From assembly GCA_028684405.1 (NCBI GenBank), contig JAQUGA010000054.1:1-12833 (forward strand): a stretch of 12,833 nt of DNA, given 5' to 3'. Source of the stretch: Bacteroidales bacterium. GTDB taxonomy: Bacteria > Bacteroidota > Bacteroidia > Bacteroidales > WCHB1-69. The stretch's first letter is position 1. Every line of letters begins with the position of its first letter. Positions 1-6,884 of this stretch are shown one piece after another. The position numbers and the translations under genes were made by a program. The notes beneath the pieces are model-generated. The model did no database searches. It saw only the letters and a program-made list of their open reading frames with translations, and was not told the DNA's origin.

Positions 1-299
1 ACATTCCTCAGAACAAATCAAATGTCTTTGTAAATTTTGTTTACAGCGGATATCAACTAAATTACACCTACAATTTTATTGGAAAACGATTCACTTCTGG
101 AAATGAAAGCGATGAACGGCACTTTTTGTCATGGTATAATCTTCATAATATTGGATTTTCAAAAAAGTGGATTTTTAAGCATTGGTCACCTGATATTGAA
201 CTAAAAATCAACAACTTGTTAAACACGGATTACCAAGCAATATTATGGAGAGCCATGCCCAAAAGGAACTATTCACTTACTTTTAAAATAAACTTTTAA
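1..299 (+). CDS. TonB-dependent receptor, C-terminal end (partial)
   Basis: The reading frame starting at base 3 is open from the window edge to TAA at 297-299 and gives the last 98 residues of an outer-membrane protein. Alternating polar and hydrophobic residues form several beta strands. The stretch 'ELKINNLLNTDYQAI' matches the conserved end of TonB-dependent receptors (typically 'V.NLFD..Y....' shortly before the last strand), and the protein ends in phenylalanine, the usual BAM recognition signal. The plug and most of the barrel lie outside the window. It ends 10 bases before a beta-propeller lipoprotein gene on the same strand, which implies one operon. In Bacteroidota such a receptor with a DUF5074-type partner often imports a corrinoid (BtuB), but this fragment alone cannot identify the substrate. 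Confidence 0.85.
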   Translation, partial: IPQNKSNVFVNFVYSGYQLNYTYNFIGKRFTSGNESDERHFLSWYNLHNIGFSKKWIFKHWSPDIELKINNLLNTDYQAILWRAMPKRNYSLTFKINF

Positions 300-309
300 T
301 ATTATAACT

Positions 310-1380
310 ATGAAAAAAACAGCTCAACTTTTCTTTTTAATATTTATGATAATTCTTGTTTCGTGCCGAAAAGAAGAGCCGCCAGTAAAGGAATATCAAG
401 AAGATAAAGGAGTTTTCATTTGCAACGAAGGCAATTTTATGAGCGGAAACTCTTCTCTCTCTTTTTTCAATACCAATACAAAAGAAGTGAGCAATCAAGT
501 ATTTTATAATGCCAATGGATTTCCTTTGGGAGATGTTTGTCAGTCGATGAAAATTTTTGGAAATTACGGATTTATCGTAATAAATAATTCGGGGAAAATA
601 ATGGTCATAAATACTTCTACATTCAAACATATTGCAAGCATAAGCAACTTGCCTTCACCGCGTTATGTAGAAATAATTTCCAGTACGAAAGCCTACGTTA
701 GCGATTATTCAAGTCATTACATCACCATTATTGATCCAAGTCAATTTACGATTGGTGGCAATATTCCTATTGGAGCCACTACGGAAGCAATTTGTAAAAG
801 TGATGATTTTGTATTTGTTAGTAGTTGGTCATTTGGAAATAAAATTTATAAAATTGACAGCAGAATTGATAAAATAGTCGATTCTGTAGAAGTTGTAATC
901 CAGCCAAACAGTATTGTTTTTGATAAAAACAAAAAATTATGGGTTTTATCGGACGGAGGTTTTAATGGTTTGTCATACGGCTGGGAAAATGCAGCATTGA
1001 GCCGAATTAATCCAGAAGACATGAGTATTGAGGCCGTTTTCACATTTGAAAACAAAGAATTTTCGCCCACCCGATTGCAAATTTCAAAAGGAGGAGATAC
1101 GCTTTATTATCTTAACGGTGGTTGGGGCTTAATGCATCCTTCATCGGGCGTTTGTCAAATGTCAATAAGCGATAATTCACTGCCGCAAACAGCTCTAATA
1201 CAAGAAAATGGACGCATGTTTTTCGGATTGGGGATTCATCCAAGCAATGGAGATATTTATATTTCCGACGCTAAAGATTATGTAAAAAAATCGGTGGTTT
1301 ATCGCTATACACCACAAGCAAATCTGCTTGATTCTTTTAGAGTGGACATCGGTGCTGGGTATTTTTGTTTTAAAGAGTAA
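310..1380 (+). CDS. Surface lipoprotein, DUF5074/YncE-like beta-propeller, BtuG-like
   Basis: A 356-residue protein with a lipoprotein signal peptide: KK at 2-3, a hydrophobic core, and the lipobox LVSC with Cys19. The residues after Cys19 are R-K-E-E, so K is at +3 and E at +4/+5. This fits the K-(D/E)2 lipoprotein export signal described in Capnocytophaga, which places such proteins on the cell surface. The mature part begins with the hallmark 'GVFICNEGNF..GNSSLSFF' of DUF5074/YncE-like proteins, followed by repeated blade-like units ('GKIMVINTSTFK', 'HYITIIDPSQF', 'NKIYKIDSRIDK', 'VVYRYTPQANL') typical of a roughly seven-bladed propeller. Family knowledge: BtuG proteins of gut Bacteroides have this architecture, sit beside btuB and bind B12 very tightly. 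The neighbouring receptor fits this, so a corrinoid-capture role is the best inference, though other ligands are possible. No riboswitch is in view; the operon start is outside the window. Confidence 0.72.
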   Translation: MKKTAQLFFLIFMIILVSCRKEEPPVKEYQEDKGVFICNEGNFMSGNSSLSFFNTNTKEVSNQVFYNANGFPLGDVCQSMKIFGNYGFIVINNSGKIMVINTSTFKHIASISNLPSPRYVEIISSTKAYVSDYSSHYITIIDPSQFTIGGNIPIGATTEAICKSDDFVFVSSWSFGNKIYKIDSRIDKIVDSVEVVIQPNSIVFDKNKKLWVLSDGGFNGLSYGWENAALSRINPEDMSIEAVFTFENKEFSPTRLQISKGGDTLYYLNGGWGLMHPSSGVCQMSISDNSLPQTALIQENGRMFFGLGIHPSNGDIYISDAKDYVKKSVVYRYTPQANLLDSFRVDIGAGYFCFKE

Positions 1381-1415
1381 TATTTAGAGGAATTAAAAAT
1401 CTTCTGTGCTTTAGT

Positions 1416-1453
1416 AAAAAAAGAGCTTTCAAAATTTTGAAAGCTCTTTTTTT
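1416..1453. terminator. Bidirectional intrinsic terminator between convergent genes
   Basis: A perfect 38-base palindrome: seven A, the arm GAGCTTTCAAAA, its exact complement, then seven T. Read on either strand it forms a GAGCTTTC/GAAAGCTC hairpin followed by a T tract. It lies between the stop of the propeller lipoprotein (1380) and the stop of korB (1473), which converge, so it can terminate both transcripts. Confidence 0.9.
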
Positions 1454-1472
1454 ATTAGAATACTCTATTCAA

Positions 1473-2513
1473 CTATACTTCCCAAGTGTCGCCACTGTTA
1501 AGTAAATCATCAACACATAGAATTTTGCTTGTTTTTTTAGCATGTTCAATTTGTTCAACGATAAGATCGTCGTATGTTGGGAAAGCGGCAGCACGAATAA
1601 CACCCAAAGCCATTGGATACATAGGTGGTTTTAATTTCGCCAACATGAGATGAATTGCTGGATCTTTAGAGTACATATCATGAACCAAAATATCGGCTTC
1701 AGTAATTCCATTTTCGCCAATGGTAACAGTTTCGAGTCCCAATTGAGTCAAGCGAATTCCTTTGTTTTTCTCTTTTCCGAAAATCATAGGTTCGCCATGT
1801 TTAAGAATTAATTGGTGATCTTCTTTAAGATCTCTTGAAGTTACTTGGCGATGCGTGTCATGATTAAAAATAACACAATTTTGAAGTATCTCAACAACGG
1901 AAGTTCCGTCGTGACGAGCTGCCTCAAATAGCACCTCTGTCATATGTTTTGGGTTGACATCGATGGTTCGAGCAAAGAATGTACCTTGTGCTCCTAAAAC
2001 AAGTTCACCAGGATTAAAGGGATGTTCAATTGTTCCAAAGGGGGACGTTTTTGTAACAGAACCCAATGGTGAGGTAGGTGAATACTGACCTTTTGTTAGG
2101 CCATAAATTTGATTGTTAAACAACATAATATTCACATCAAGGTTTCTTCGAATGATGTGAATAAAGTGGTTTCCACCAATTGCCATCGAGTCACCATCTC
2201 CGGTAGCAATCCAAACACTCAAATGAGGGCTTGCAATTTTCACTCCGGTAGCAATCACATTAGCACGTCCATGAATTCCGTGGAAGCCATATGTGTTTAC
2301 ATAATATGGAAAACGGGAAGAGCAACCGATTCCCGAGATTATACAAAAATTTTCTTTTTTGTATCCAATTTCAGGGAAAACTTTAGCAACAGATGAAAGA
2401 ATGGCATGGGCACCACAGCCTGCACACCATTTTACCATTTGGTCGCTTACGAAGTCCGCTTTAGTCAAAGGAACTTCGGATCTATCTACTGTAAAATTAT
2501 TTTCAAAACTCAT
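1473..2513 (-). CDS. korB: 2-oxoglutarate/2-oxoacid:ferredoxin oxidoreductase, beta subunit
   Basis: The 346-residue thiamine-diphosphate-binding subunit of a 2-oxoacid:ferredoxin oxidoreductase, most likely 2-oxoglutarate (KorB). With KorA it converts a 2-oxoacid plus CoA to acyl-CoA, CO2 and reduced ferredoxin in the cytoplasm, or the reverse. The ThDP motif runs from GDGDSMAIGGNH (G105-H116) to NNQIYG (N133-N134). Cys30 and Cys33 (WCAGCG), Cys64 (GIGCSSR) and Cys213 (QNCVIF) match the usual four [4Fe-4S] ligands. The length fits the family. The ATG at 2513 is preceded by a strong Shine-Dalgarno AGGAGG five bases upstream. The gene follows korA with a 9-base gap and ends at the shared terminator. 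Substrate choice between 2-oxoglutarate and another 2-oxoacid is inferred from the family and from the fused partner. Confidence 0.93.
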   Translation of the reverse strand: MSFENNFTVDRSEVPLTKADFVSDQMVKWCAGCGAHAILSSVAKVFPEIGYKKENFCIISGIGCSSRFPYYVNTYGFHGIHGRANVIATGVKIASPHLSVWIATGDGDSMAIGGNHFIHIIRRNLDVNIMLFNNQIYGLTKGQYSPTSPLGSVTKTSPFGTIEHPFNPGELVLGAQGTFFARTIDVNPKHMTEVLFEAARHDGTSVVEILQNCVIFNHDTHRQVTSRDLKEDHQLILKHGEPMIFGKEKNKGIRLTQLGLETVTIGENGITEADILVHDMYSKDPAIHLMLAKLKPPMYPMALGVIRAAAFPTYDDLIVEQIEHAKKTSKILCVDDLLNSGDTWEV

Positions 2514-2518
2514 AGTGA

Positions 2519-2524
2519 CCTCCT
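2519..2524 (-). promoter_or_regulatory. Strong Shine-Dalgarno of korB overlapping the korA stop
   Basis: On the minus strand the korA stop TAG runs directly into GGAGG, giving TAGGAGG, with five bases before the korB ATG. Canonical Shine-Dalgarno sites are uncommon in Bacteroidota, and the other starts in this window mostly have A/T-rich leaders. Its position suggests translational coupling that keeps the two subunits balanced. Confidence 0.8.
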
Positions 2525-4361
2525 AAATCATTTTTGTGAATACTTCTTTTAATTCTTGAGTTGAGAATGGCAAGCCTTGCATTTTATTATACTGTTCATA
2601 TTTAAAACCGGGCAATGTCATTCTTAGATAATTCGCAAATTGTCCGCGATTTAATTCACAAACGATTATTTTTTTATATTTTTTGAGAATTTCTTCCGTG
2701 TTTTTAGGTAGTGGCATTATATAACTAAAGTGTGCATGACCGATTTTTTTACCTTCAGCATGAAGATCGTTTACGGCAGAAAGAACGGCACCTTTAGTTC
2801 CCCCCCAGCTAATAACGAGCAAATCGCCTTCTTGTTCTCCACTTACTTCTTGCAGTGGTAAATAATCCGCTACTTTTTGGACTTTGTTTTCACGCATTGA
2901 AGTCATTAACTCATGGTTATGAGGATCTGTCGAAACAGCTCCTTTTCCATCTGTTTTTTCAAGACCACCAATGCGATGACGCAACCCTTCTGTTCCGGGA
3001 ATCGCCCATCCTCTGGCAAATGTTTCAGGATCGCGTTTGTATGGCAAATATTCTGAATCGTTCGCTTTTACGATAGGAGGATTTATGGGAGGAAGATCCG
3101 CCACTTTGGGAATACGGAATATTTCGGAACCTTGTCCCATTTGTCCGTCAGTAAGAAGAATAACAGGAGTCATATGCTCCATAGAGTATTTTGCTGCTTC
3201 GTATGCTTTATAAAAGCAATCAGCTGGAGAAGAGGCTGCAAAAACAAGCAGTGGTGCTTCTCCATTACGACCAAACAAGGCCATGTTTAAATCTGATTGT
3301 TCTGATTTGGTAGGCATTCCTGTTGAAGGACCGGCCCTTTGAACGTTTACAATAACAAGTGGTAGTTCTGTAATAACGGCCAAACCAATGGCTTCGGTTT
3401 TTAGAGACAAACCAGGACCAGAAGTAGTTGTTACCGCCATAGCACCTGCAAAGGATGCTCCAATAGCAGAACATATACCGCCAATTTCATCTTCGGCCTG
3501 GAATACTTTATTACCAAGTGATTTATGATAGGTTAGCTCCATTAAGATTTCAGTAGCTGGAGTTATTGGATACGAACCCAAAAACAACTCGCGTCCCGAA
3601 CGTTCAGCAGCTGCCATTAAACCCCACGCAGTAGCTATGTTGCCCGTAATGTTGCGATACTGTCCTTTTGGAATGTTGGCCGATGGAGTATGAATTTTTG
3701 ACAAATTCATTTCTGCAGATTCTGCATACGCATATCCTGACATTAACGCTTTTTTATTGGCCTCAGAAACAAGGGGGTTTTTTTTGAATTTCTTTTCAAT
3801 TAAGTAAATTACTTTTTCAATGTTGTAATCGACTATTGCGATAACCATTCCAAGAGCAAAGATGTTTTTTGAGCGTTCTGCCGTCTTTTGATCCATTCCT
3901 GCCTCAACTGCCGCAATGGCAGCCATAGAAGTCATAGGAGCTTTAATTAAACGGTAACTACTCATTACACTGGTGTCGTCCAATGGATTTGACGAATAAC
4001 CTGCTTTGGTATACGCTTTTTCTTCAAAATTGTCAGCGTCCACAATGAGAGTAGCTCCTTTTTTTGCAGATTTAATATTAGCGGCTAAAGATGCCGGGTT
4101 CATACAAACCAGAATATCGCATTCATCACCGGAAGTTAAAATTTTACCTCCAACGTGAACTTGGAATCCCGATACACCTGCAATAGTGTTGTGAGGCGGA
4201 CGAATTTCTGCTGGATAGTAAGGAAATGTAGATAAATCATTGCCTTCAACCGCAGCCGTGTCAGCGAATATAGTGCCGGCCAATTGCATGCCATCACCTG
4301 AATCGCCTGCAAATTTAACCACTATACTCTCTTTTTTTAGAATCTCGTGATTGCTGTTCAT
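2523..4361 (-). CDS. korA: 2-oxoglutarate/2-oxoacid:ferredoxin oxidoreductase, fused gamma-alpha subunit
   Basis: A 612-residue partner of KorB. Residues about 10-200 form the gamma domain (VVKFAGDSGDGMQLAG at 14-29; FPYYPAEIRPP at 46-56). From about 235 onward comes the alpha subunit with YPITPATE (264-271), the TTTSGPGLSLKTEA stretch (311-324) and QRAGPSTGMPTKSEQ (341-355), all conserved in 2-oxoacid:ferredoxin oxidoreductases. The length is normal for the fused form found in Bacteroidota. I place the start at ATG 4361 (MNSNHEILKK). The same frame stays open to an ATG at 4445, but those extra 28 codons show no family conservation and span a good promoter (4402-4431), so a transcript from it could not carry them. 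The leader is AATAATAAAT, typical of the phylum. korA and korB form a two-gene operon. Confidence 0.93.
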   Translation of the reverse strand: MNSNHEILKKESIVVKFAGDSGDGMQLAGTIFADTAAVEGNDLSTFPYYPAEIRPPHNTIAGVSGFQVHVGGKILTSGDECDILVCMNPASLAANIKSAKKGATLIVDADNFEEKAYTKAGYSSNPLDDTSVMSSYRLIKAPMTSMAAIAAVEAGMDQKTAERSKNIFALGMVIAIVDYNIEKVIYLIEKKFKKNPLVSEANKKALMSGYAYAESAEMNLSKIHTPSANIPKGQYRNITGNIATAWGLMAAAERSGRELFLGSYPITPATEILMELTYHKSLGNKVFQAEDEIGGICSAIGASFAGAMAVTTTSGPGLSLKTEAIGLAVITELPLVIVNVQRAGPSTGMPTKSEQSDLNMALFGRNGEAPLLVFAASSPADCFYKAYEAAKYSMEHMTPVILLTDGQMGQGSEIFRIPKVADLPPINPPIVKANDSEYLPYKRDPETFARGWAIPGTEGLRHRIGGLEKTDGKGAVSTDPHNHELMTSMRENKVQKVADYLPLQEVSGEQEGDLLVISWGGTKGAVLSAVNDLHAEGKKIGHAHFSYIMPLPKNTEEILKKYKKIIVCELNRGQFANYLRMTLPGFKYEQYNKMQGLPFSTQELKEVFTKMI

Positions 4362-4401
4362 ATTTATTATTTTTTTATGTTTCTTAATCTCGAAGTTTTG
4401 A

Positions 4402-4431
4402 CAAAGATACAGCTTTTTATCAGTATACAAG
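4402..4431 (-). promoter_or_regulatory. Bacteroidota-type promoter of korAB
   Basis: On the minus strand, TATCTTTG (plus 4402-4409) matches the -7 consensus TAnnTTTG exactly. CTTG (4428-4431) is a fair -33 element, 18 bases away. Transcription would begin near 4395, giving a leader of about 35 bases before the korA ATG at 4361. Confidence 0.72.
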
Positions 4432-4438
4432 GGGGTGC

Positions 4439-4453
4439 TTAACACGGTGTTAA
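4439..4453. promoter_or_regulatory. Palindrome upstream of the korAB promoter, possible operator
   Basis: TTAACAC-G-GTGTTAA is a perfect 7+7 inverted repeat around one central base. It starts eight bases upstream of the -33 element of korAB. The size, symmetry and position fit a binding site for a dimeric regulator, possibly an activator given its upstream placement. Which regulator is unknown. Confidence 0.4.
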
Positions 4454-4839
4454 CAATTTTAAAATGCTTGATTTTCAGTCGTTTTCATAAATCACGGAAA
4501 GTTTTTATCCGAATTTTCATGAATGCTTCAAAAAGGGCTTCTAATTTTCGATAATTAGCCAACAAATATTAAAAAACCAGCTTGCTTTTGAACTCTATTT
4601 GAATAAACTTGAGGTCGTTCAGACTTAAACAAATCACCGATTGAACGTCAATAAAAGAGCAAGCCATTGCGAGGATAAAATTACTCGAAATTGGAAAACA
4701 GACTCTATAAATTGGCGACATCTAGGCCAAGGAGTGATTTTTGAGAAAAAATAAATAGAAGACTAAAGTGAAAATAGTTCAAAGAAATCTATTGTTGAAC
4801 AGATTATAATTATACAAAACTAAGATTGTATTATTACCT
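4454..4839. other. Intergenic region without a convincing gene
   Basis: This stretch lies between the korAB upstream region and the 3' end of the exonuclease gene. It contains many stops in all frames. The longest item is a 50-codon minus-strand frame (4569-4721), which begins directly after an in-frame stop and has no recognisable domain or promoter. After its TAA the frame stays open for roughly 26 more codons. GCTTGC near 4581 and GCAAGC near 4661 form an imperfect inverted repeat, and GTTCAA/TTGAAC (4777-4800) could form a weak hairpin after the exonuclease gene. It may be a decayed gene or only spacer. Confidence 0.5.
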
Positions 4840-5544
4840 TTATAGGAAAACCACATTCTCTTTTGGAATCTGATTTTTTCCTTTCAGTTTTAAATAAAGT
4901 TGTGCAATGGCCAAAACGTCTTTTTTACAATAGGTTACAATGGCTTCTAAATCTTTTTTATTCCAATAATAATCCCCTACCATACTTCCATCGATAGCAT
5001 CCTTTGGTGAATCAATGCCAAAAATAGCGGTGAGTAAATCAAGCGAAGTGTAGTTTTTGTAATCTCCAAAACGCCACATATCCATCGTGTCCAAAAAGGA
5101 TGTTTCCCAAGGTTTTTTTCCACTACTATCAAGAATCGAAGGAATTGAAATACCGTTGATAAGCATTCGGCGACACAAATAGGGAAAATCAAACTCTTTG
5201 CCATTATGTGCACACAATTGTGATCCTGGACGTTTTTGGAATGTTTCCAACATAAGAGCAAACTCTGTTAATAGCAGCTTCTCGTCATGTCCAGAAAAAG
5301 CTTTTATTCGAAAATTATCTTCGTGAAAATACCCGGTACATATGCAAACTACTTTGCCAAACTCCGCATAAATCCCAGCTTTTTGATACGTTTTTTGAAC
5401 ATCTTCATCCTCTGTTTCACGAATACGCAATGCTTTTTTCTCCCATAATTTTGAAAGACGTTCATCCAGTTGTTCAAAATCAGGATATTGAGGCACCGTT
5501 TCAATATCTAAAAATAAAATGTTTTTAAAGTTTTGATAGCTCAT
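4840..5544 (-). CDS. DEDDy-family 3'-5' exonuclease (PolB-like exonuclease, DNA_pol_B_exo2 type)
   Basis: A 234-residue stand-alone proofreading-type exonuclease. All three Exo motifs of the DEDDy class are present: Exo I LFLDIETVP with D13 and E15; Exo II AHNGKEFDFPYLCRR with D119; Exo III with Y205 and D209 in 'TYCKKDVLA'. These acidic residues bind the two catalytic metal ions. Family knowledge: proteins of this size and layout, common in Bacteroidota, are annotated as predicted 3'-5' exonucleases related to the PolB exonuclease domain; their cellular substrate is not well established. There is no polymerase domain and no signal peptide, so it should act in the cytoplasm on DNA or RNA 3' ends. 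It is transcribed alone, divergently from the lipoprotein operon, with a -7 box at 5565-5572. Confidence 0.87.
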   Translation of the reverse strand: MSYQNFKNILFLDIETVPQYPDFEQLDERLSKLWEKKALRIRETEDEDVQKTYQKAGIYAEFGKVVCICTGYFHEDNFRIKAFSGHDEKLLLTEFALMLETFQKRPGSQLCAHNGKEFDFPYLCRRMLINGISIPSILDSSGKKPWETSFLDTMDMWRFGDYKNYTSLDLLTAIFGIDSPKDAIDGSMVGDYYWNKKDLEAIVTYCKKDVLAIAQLYLKLKGKNQIPKENVVFL

Positions 5545-5550
5545 AATTTG

Positions 5551-5558
5551 TACTTTTG
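5551..5558 (+). promoter_or_regulatory. -7 box of the lipoprotein-mnmD operon
   Basis: TACTTTTG matches TAnnTTTG on the plus strand, 24 bases before the ATG at 5583. A TTTG at 5532-5535 could be the -33 element, but the 15-base spacing is short, so recognition may rest mostly on the -7 box or on an activator. Confidence 0.5.
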
Positions 5559-5564
5559 AAAAAT

Positions 5565-5572
5565 CAAAGATA
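5565..5572 (-). promoter_or_regulatory. -7 box of the exonuclease gene
   Basis: TATCTTTG on the minus strand matches TAnnTTTG exactly and lies 20 bases before the exonuclease ATG at 5544. No clear TTTG -33 element is visible at the expected distance. It faces the plus-strand -7 box at 5551-5558 with only six bases between them. Confidence 0.5.
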
Positions 5573-5582
5573 ATGCAACATT

Positions 5583-6884
5583 ATGAAAAAAGCCATCCAT
5601 TTTCTATTTATTATTTTATTTTTATTGGTCTTTTTTAATTCGTGCGTTGACGAATATGATAAGGCTCCCGAAATAATATTTGAAACACCCGACAGAAACC
5701 AAGTTTTTCAATACGGTGATACTATTTTTATTCGTGCCAAAATCACCGATGAAGTTCCCATAAAATCAGTTAGTGTTGAACTGCTTAACGAAAATAGAAC
5801 TCCAAGAACGGCTCAGTATAAAACCGATTACAATGCAACAGAAATCAATTATTATGAAGAAATAATACTGAATATCAGCAAATTAACTACCGGAAAATAC
5901 TTTCTACGCCTGATTGCTCGAAATGAAAACAACAGCAAATCTGTTTTTTTACCCATTAGCATCAATGGTATGCAATGGAAACTGACTGGAATCTTTTTGA
6001 TCACTAAAATATCCGAACAGCAAACTGGAATAACCTCTCTTAATGAAAATGGAGACAACTTAGATGTAGCAACACTACAGGGTGATTATTTGGCTTCGGG
6101 GATGAACATCGAATACCAAAGTTTAATTGTTTCTGGAAAAAACTCTGGAGATTTGTCAATTCTTAATACGGAGGATGGCTTATTGGCTTGGTCGATTCCA
6201 AATTCTATTTCTGGACTTCATCCATTTTTCAATTCATTGCACATTAGCGACAATCGGATTTTTTCGGGACAACGAAATTCTACCATCAAATGTTATGATT
6301 TTGCCGGAGGCATAGTAAACTCTTACGGACTGCCCGGAGAACGACTTGCTACTAATATTTTATACACTCAAAATCGTCTTTTTGCCGAAACAGAAAATGT
6401 GCTTGGTGGCACACGCCGACTCATCCAATATCATTCTGGATCTTCATCTCCGGTAACCGATCATACTATTGTCCAAGACATTATTTCATGGGATTATTAC
6501 AACGACCGTTTGATTATTTTTGCCAATGTGAACAATGCTGGTAAAATTTACACTTACAATTTCGCAAACAATATTTTTACTTTGCTAAAAACAACCGAGA
6601 CTCCCATCGCAATGGCAACATCCAAACAAGGAAGTGAGTTTTTTGTTGCATGCCAAGATGCCGTATACCTGTATGATGCTTCGGTTCAAAATAAATTGAC
6701 AAAAGTGATAAATCAAGCGAACATTAAAAATATTTTTTACGACAGTTATGGCGAAAAACTATTTATTCATAACCCATACAATCTATATATAATCAACGCC
6801 GACACCTACCAAATAATGGAACAATTTGTTTCTCCAGATGAAATACTAAACATTCATGGCAGATACTCCGCAATTATTGAATAA
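5583..6884 (+). CDS. Lipoprotein with Ig-like domain and beta-propeller-like repeats
   Basis: A 433-residue protein of unknown function. It has a signal peptide with KK at 2-3, a long hydrophobic core and a lipobox-like FNSC with Cys21. The next residues, VDEYD, are acidic, in keeping with possible surface export. Residues about 28-127 look like an Ig-like fold: APEIIFETPD, then 'FQYGDTIFIRAKITDE', then 'GKYFLRLIARNENN'. Residues about 160-430 contain some six units of about 40 residues with a recurring pattern of hydrophobic strand, 'D.RLF', then '..Y.F/L' (for example 'SDNRIFSGQRNSTIKCYDF', 'YNDRLIIFANVNNAGKIYTY'), suggesting a propeller. It is the first gene of an overlapping operon; its last 29 bases overlap mnmD. 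The ligand is not predictable. A PQQ/WD-type propeller or a polysaccharide-binding role are the main alternatives. Confidence 0.75.
   Translation: MKKAIHFLFIILFLLVFFNSCVDEYDKAPEIIFETPDRNQVFQYGDTIFIRAKITDEVPIKSVSVELLNENRTPRTAQYKTDYNATEINYYEEIILNISKLTTGKYFLRLIARNENNSKSVFLPISINGMQWKLTGIFLITKISEQQTGITSLNENGDNLDVATLQGDYLASGMNIEYQSLIVSGKNSGDLSILNTEDGLLAWSIPNSISGLHPFFNSLHISDNRIFSGQRNSTIKCYDFAGGIVNSYGLPGERLATNILYTQNRLFAETENVLGGTRRLIQYHSGSSSPVTDHTIVQDIISWDYYNDRLIIFANVNNAGKIYTYNFANNIFTLLKTTETPIAMATSKQGSEFFVACQDAVYLYDASVQNKLTKVINQANIKNIFYDSYGEKLFIHNPYNLYIINADTYQIMEQFVSPDEILNIHGRYSAIIE

Noticed and set aside
3265..3474. Open frames opposite or out of frame with korA and other genes (for example 3265-3474, 2855-3076, 846-1070)
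   Set aside because: They have no domain, no promoter and lie wholly inside well-supported genes; they are by-products of the coding frame.
4777..4800. GTTCAA/TTGAAC inverted repeat after the exonuclease gene
   Set aside because: Six base pairs with a 12-base loop and no T tract directly after it; too weak to call a terminator.
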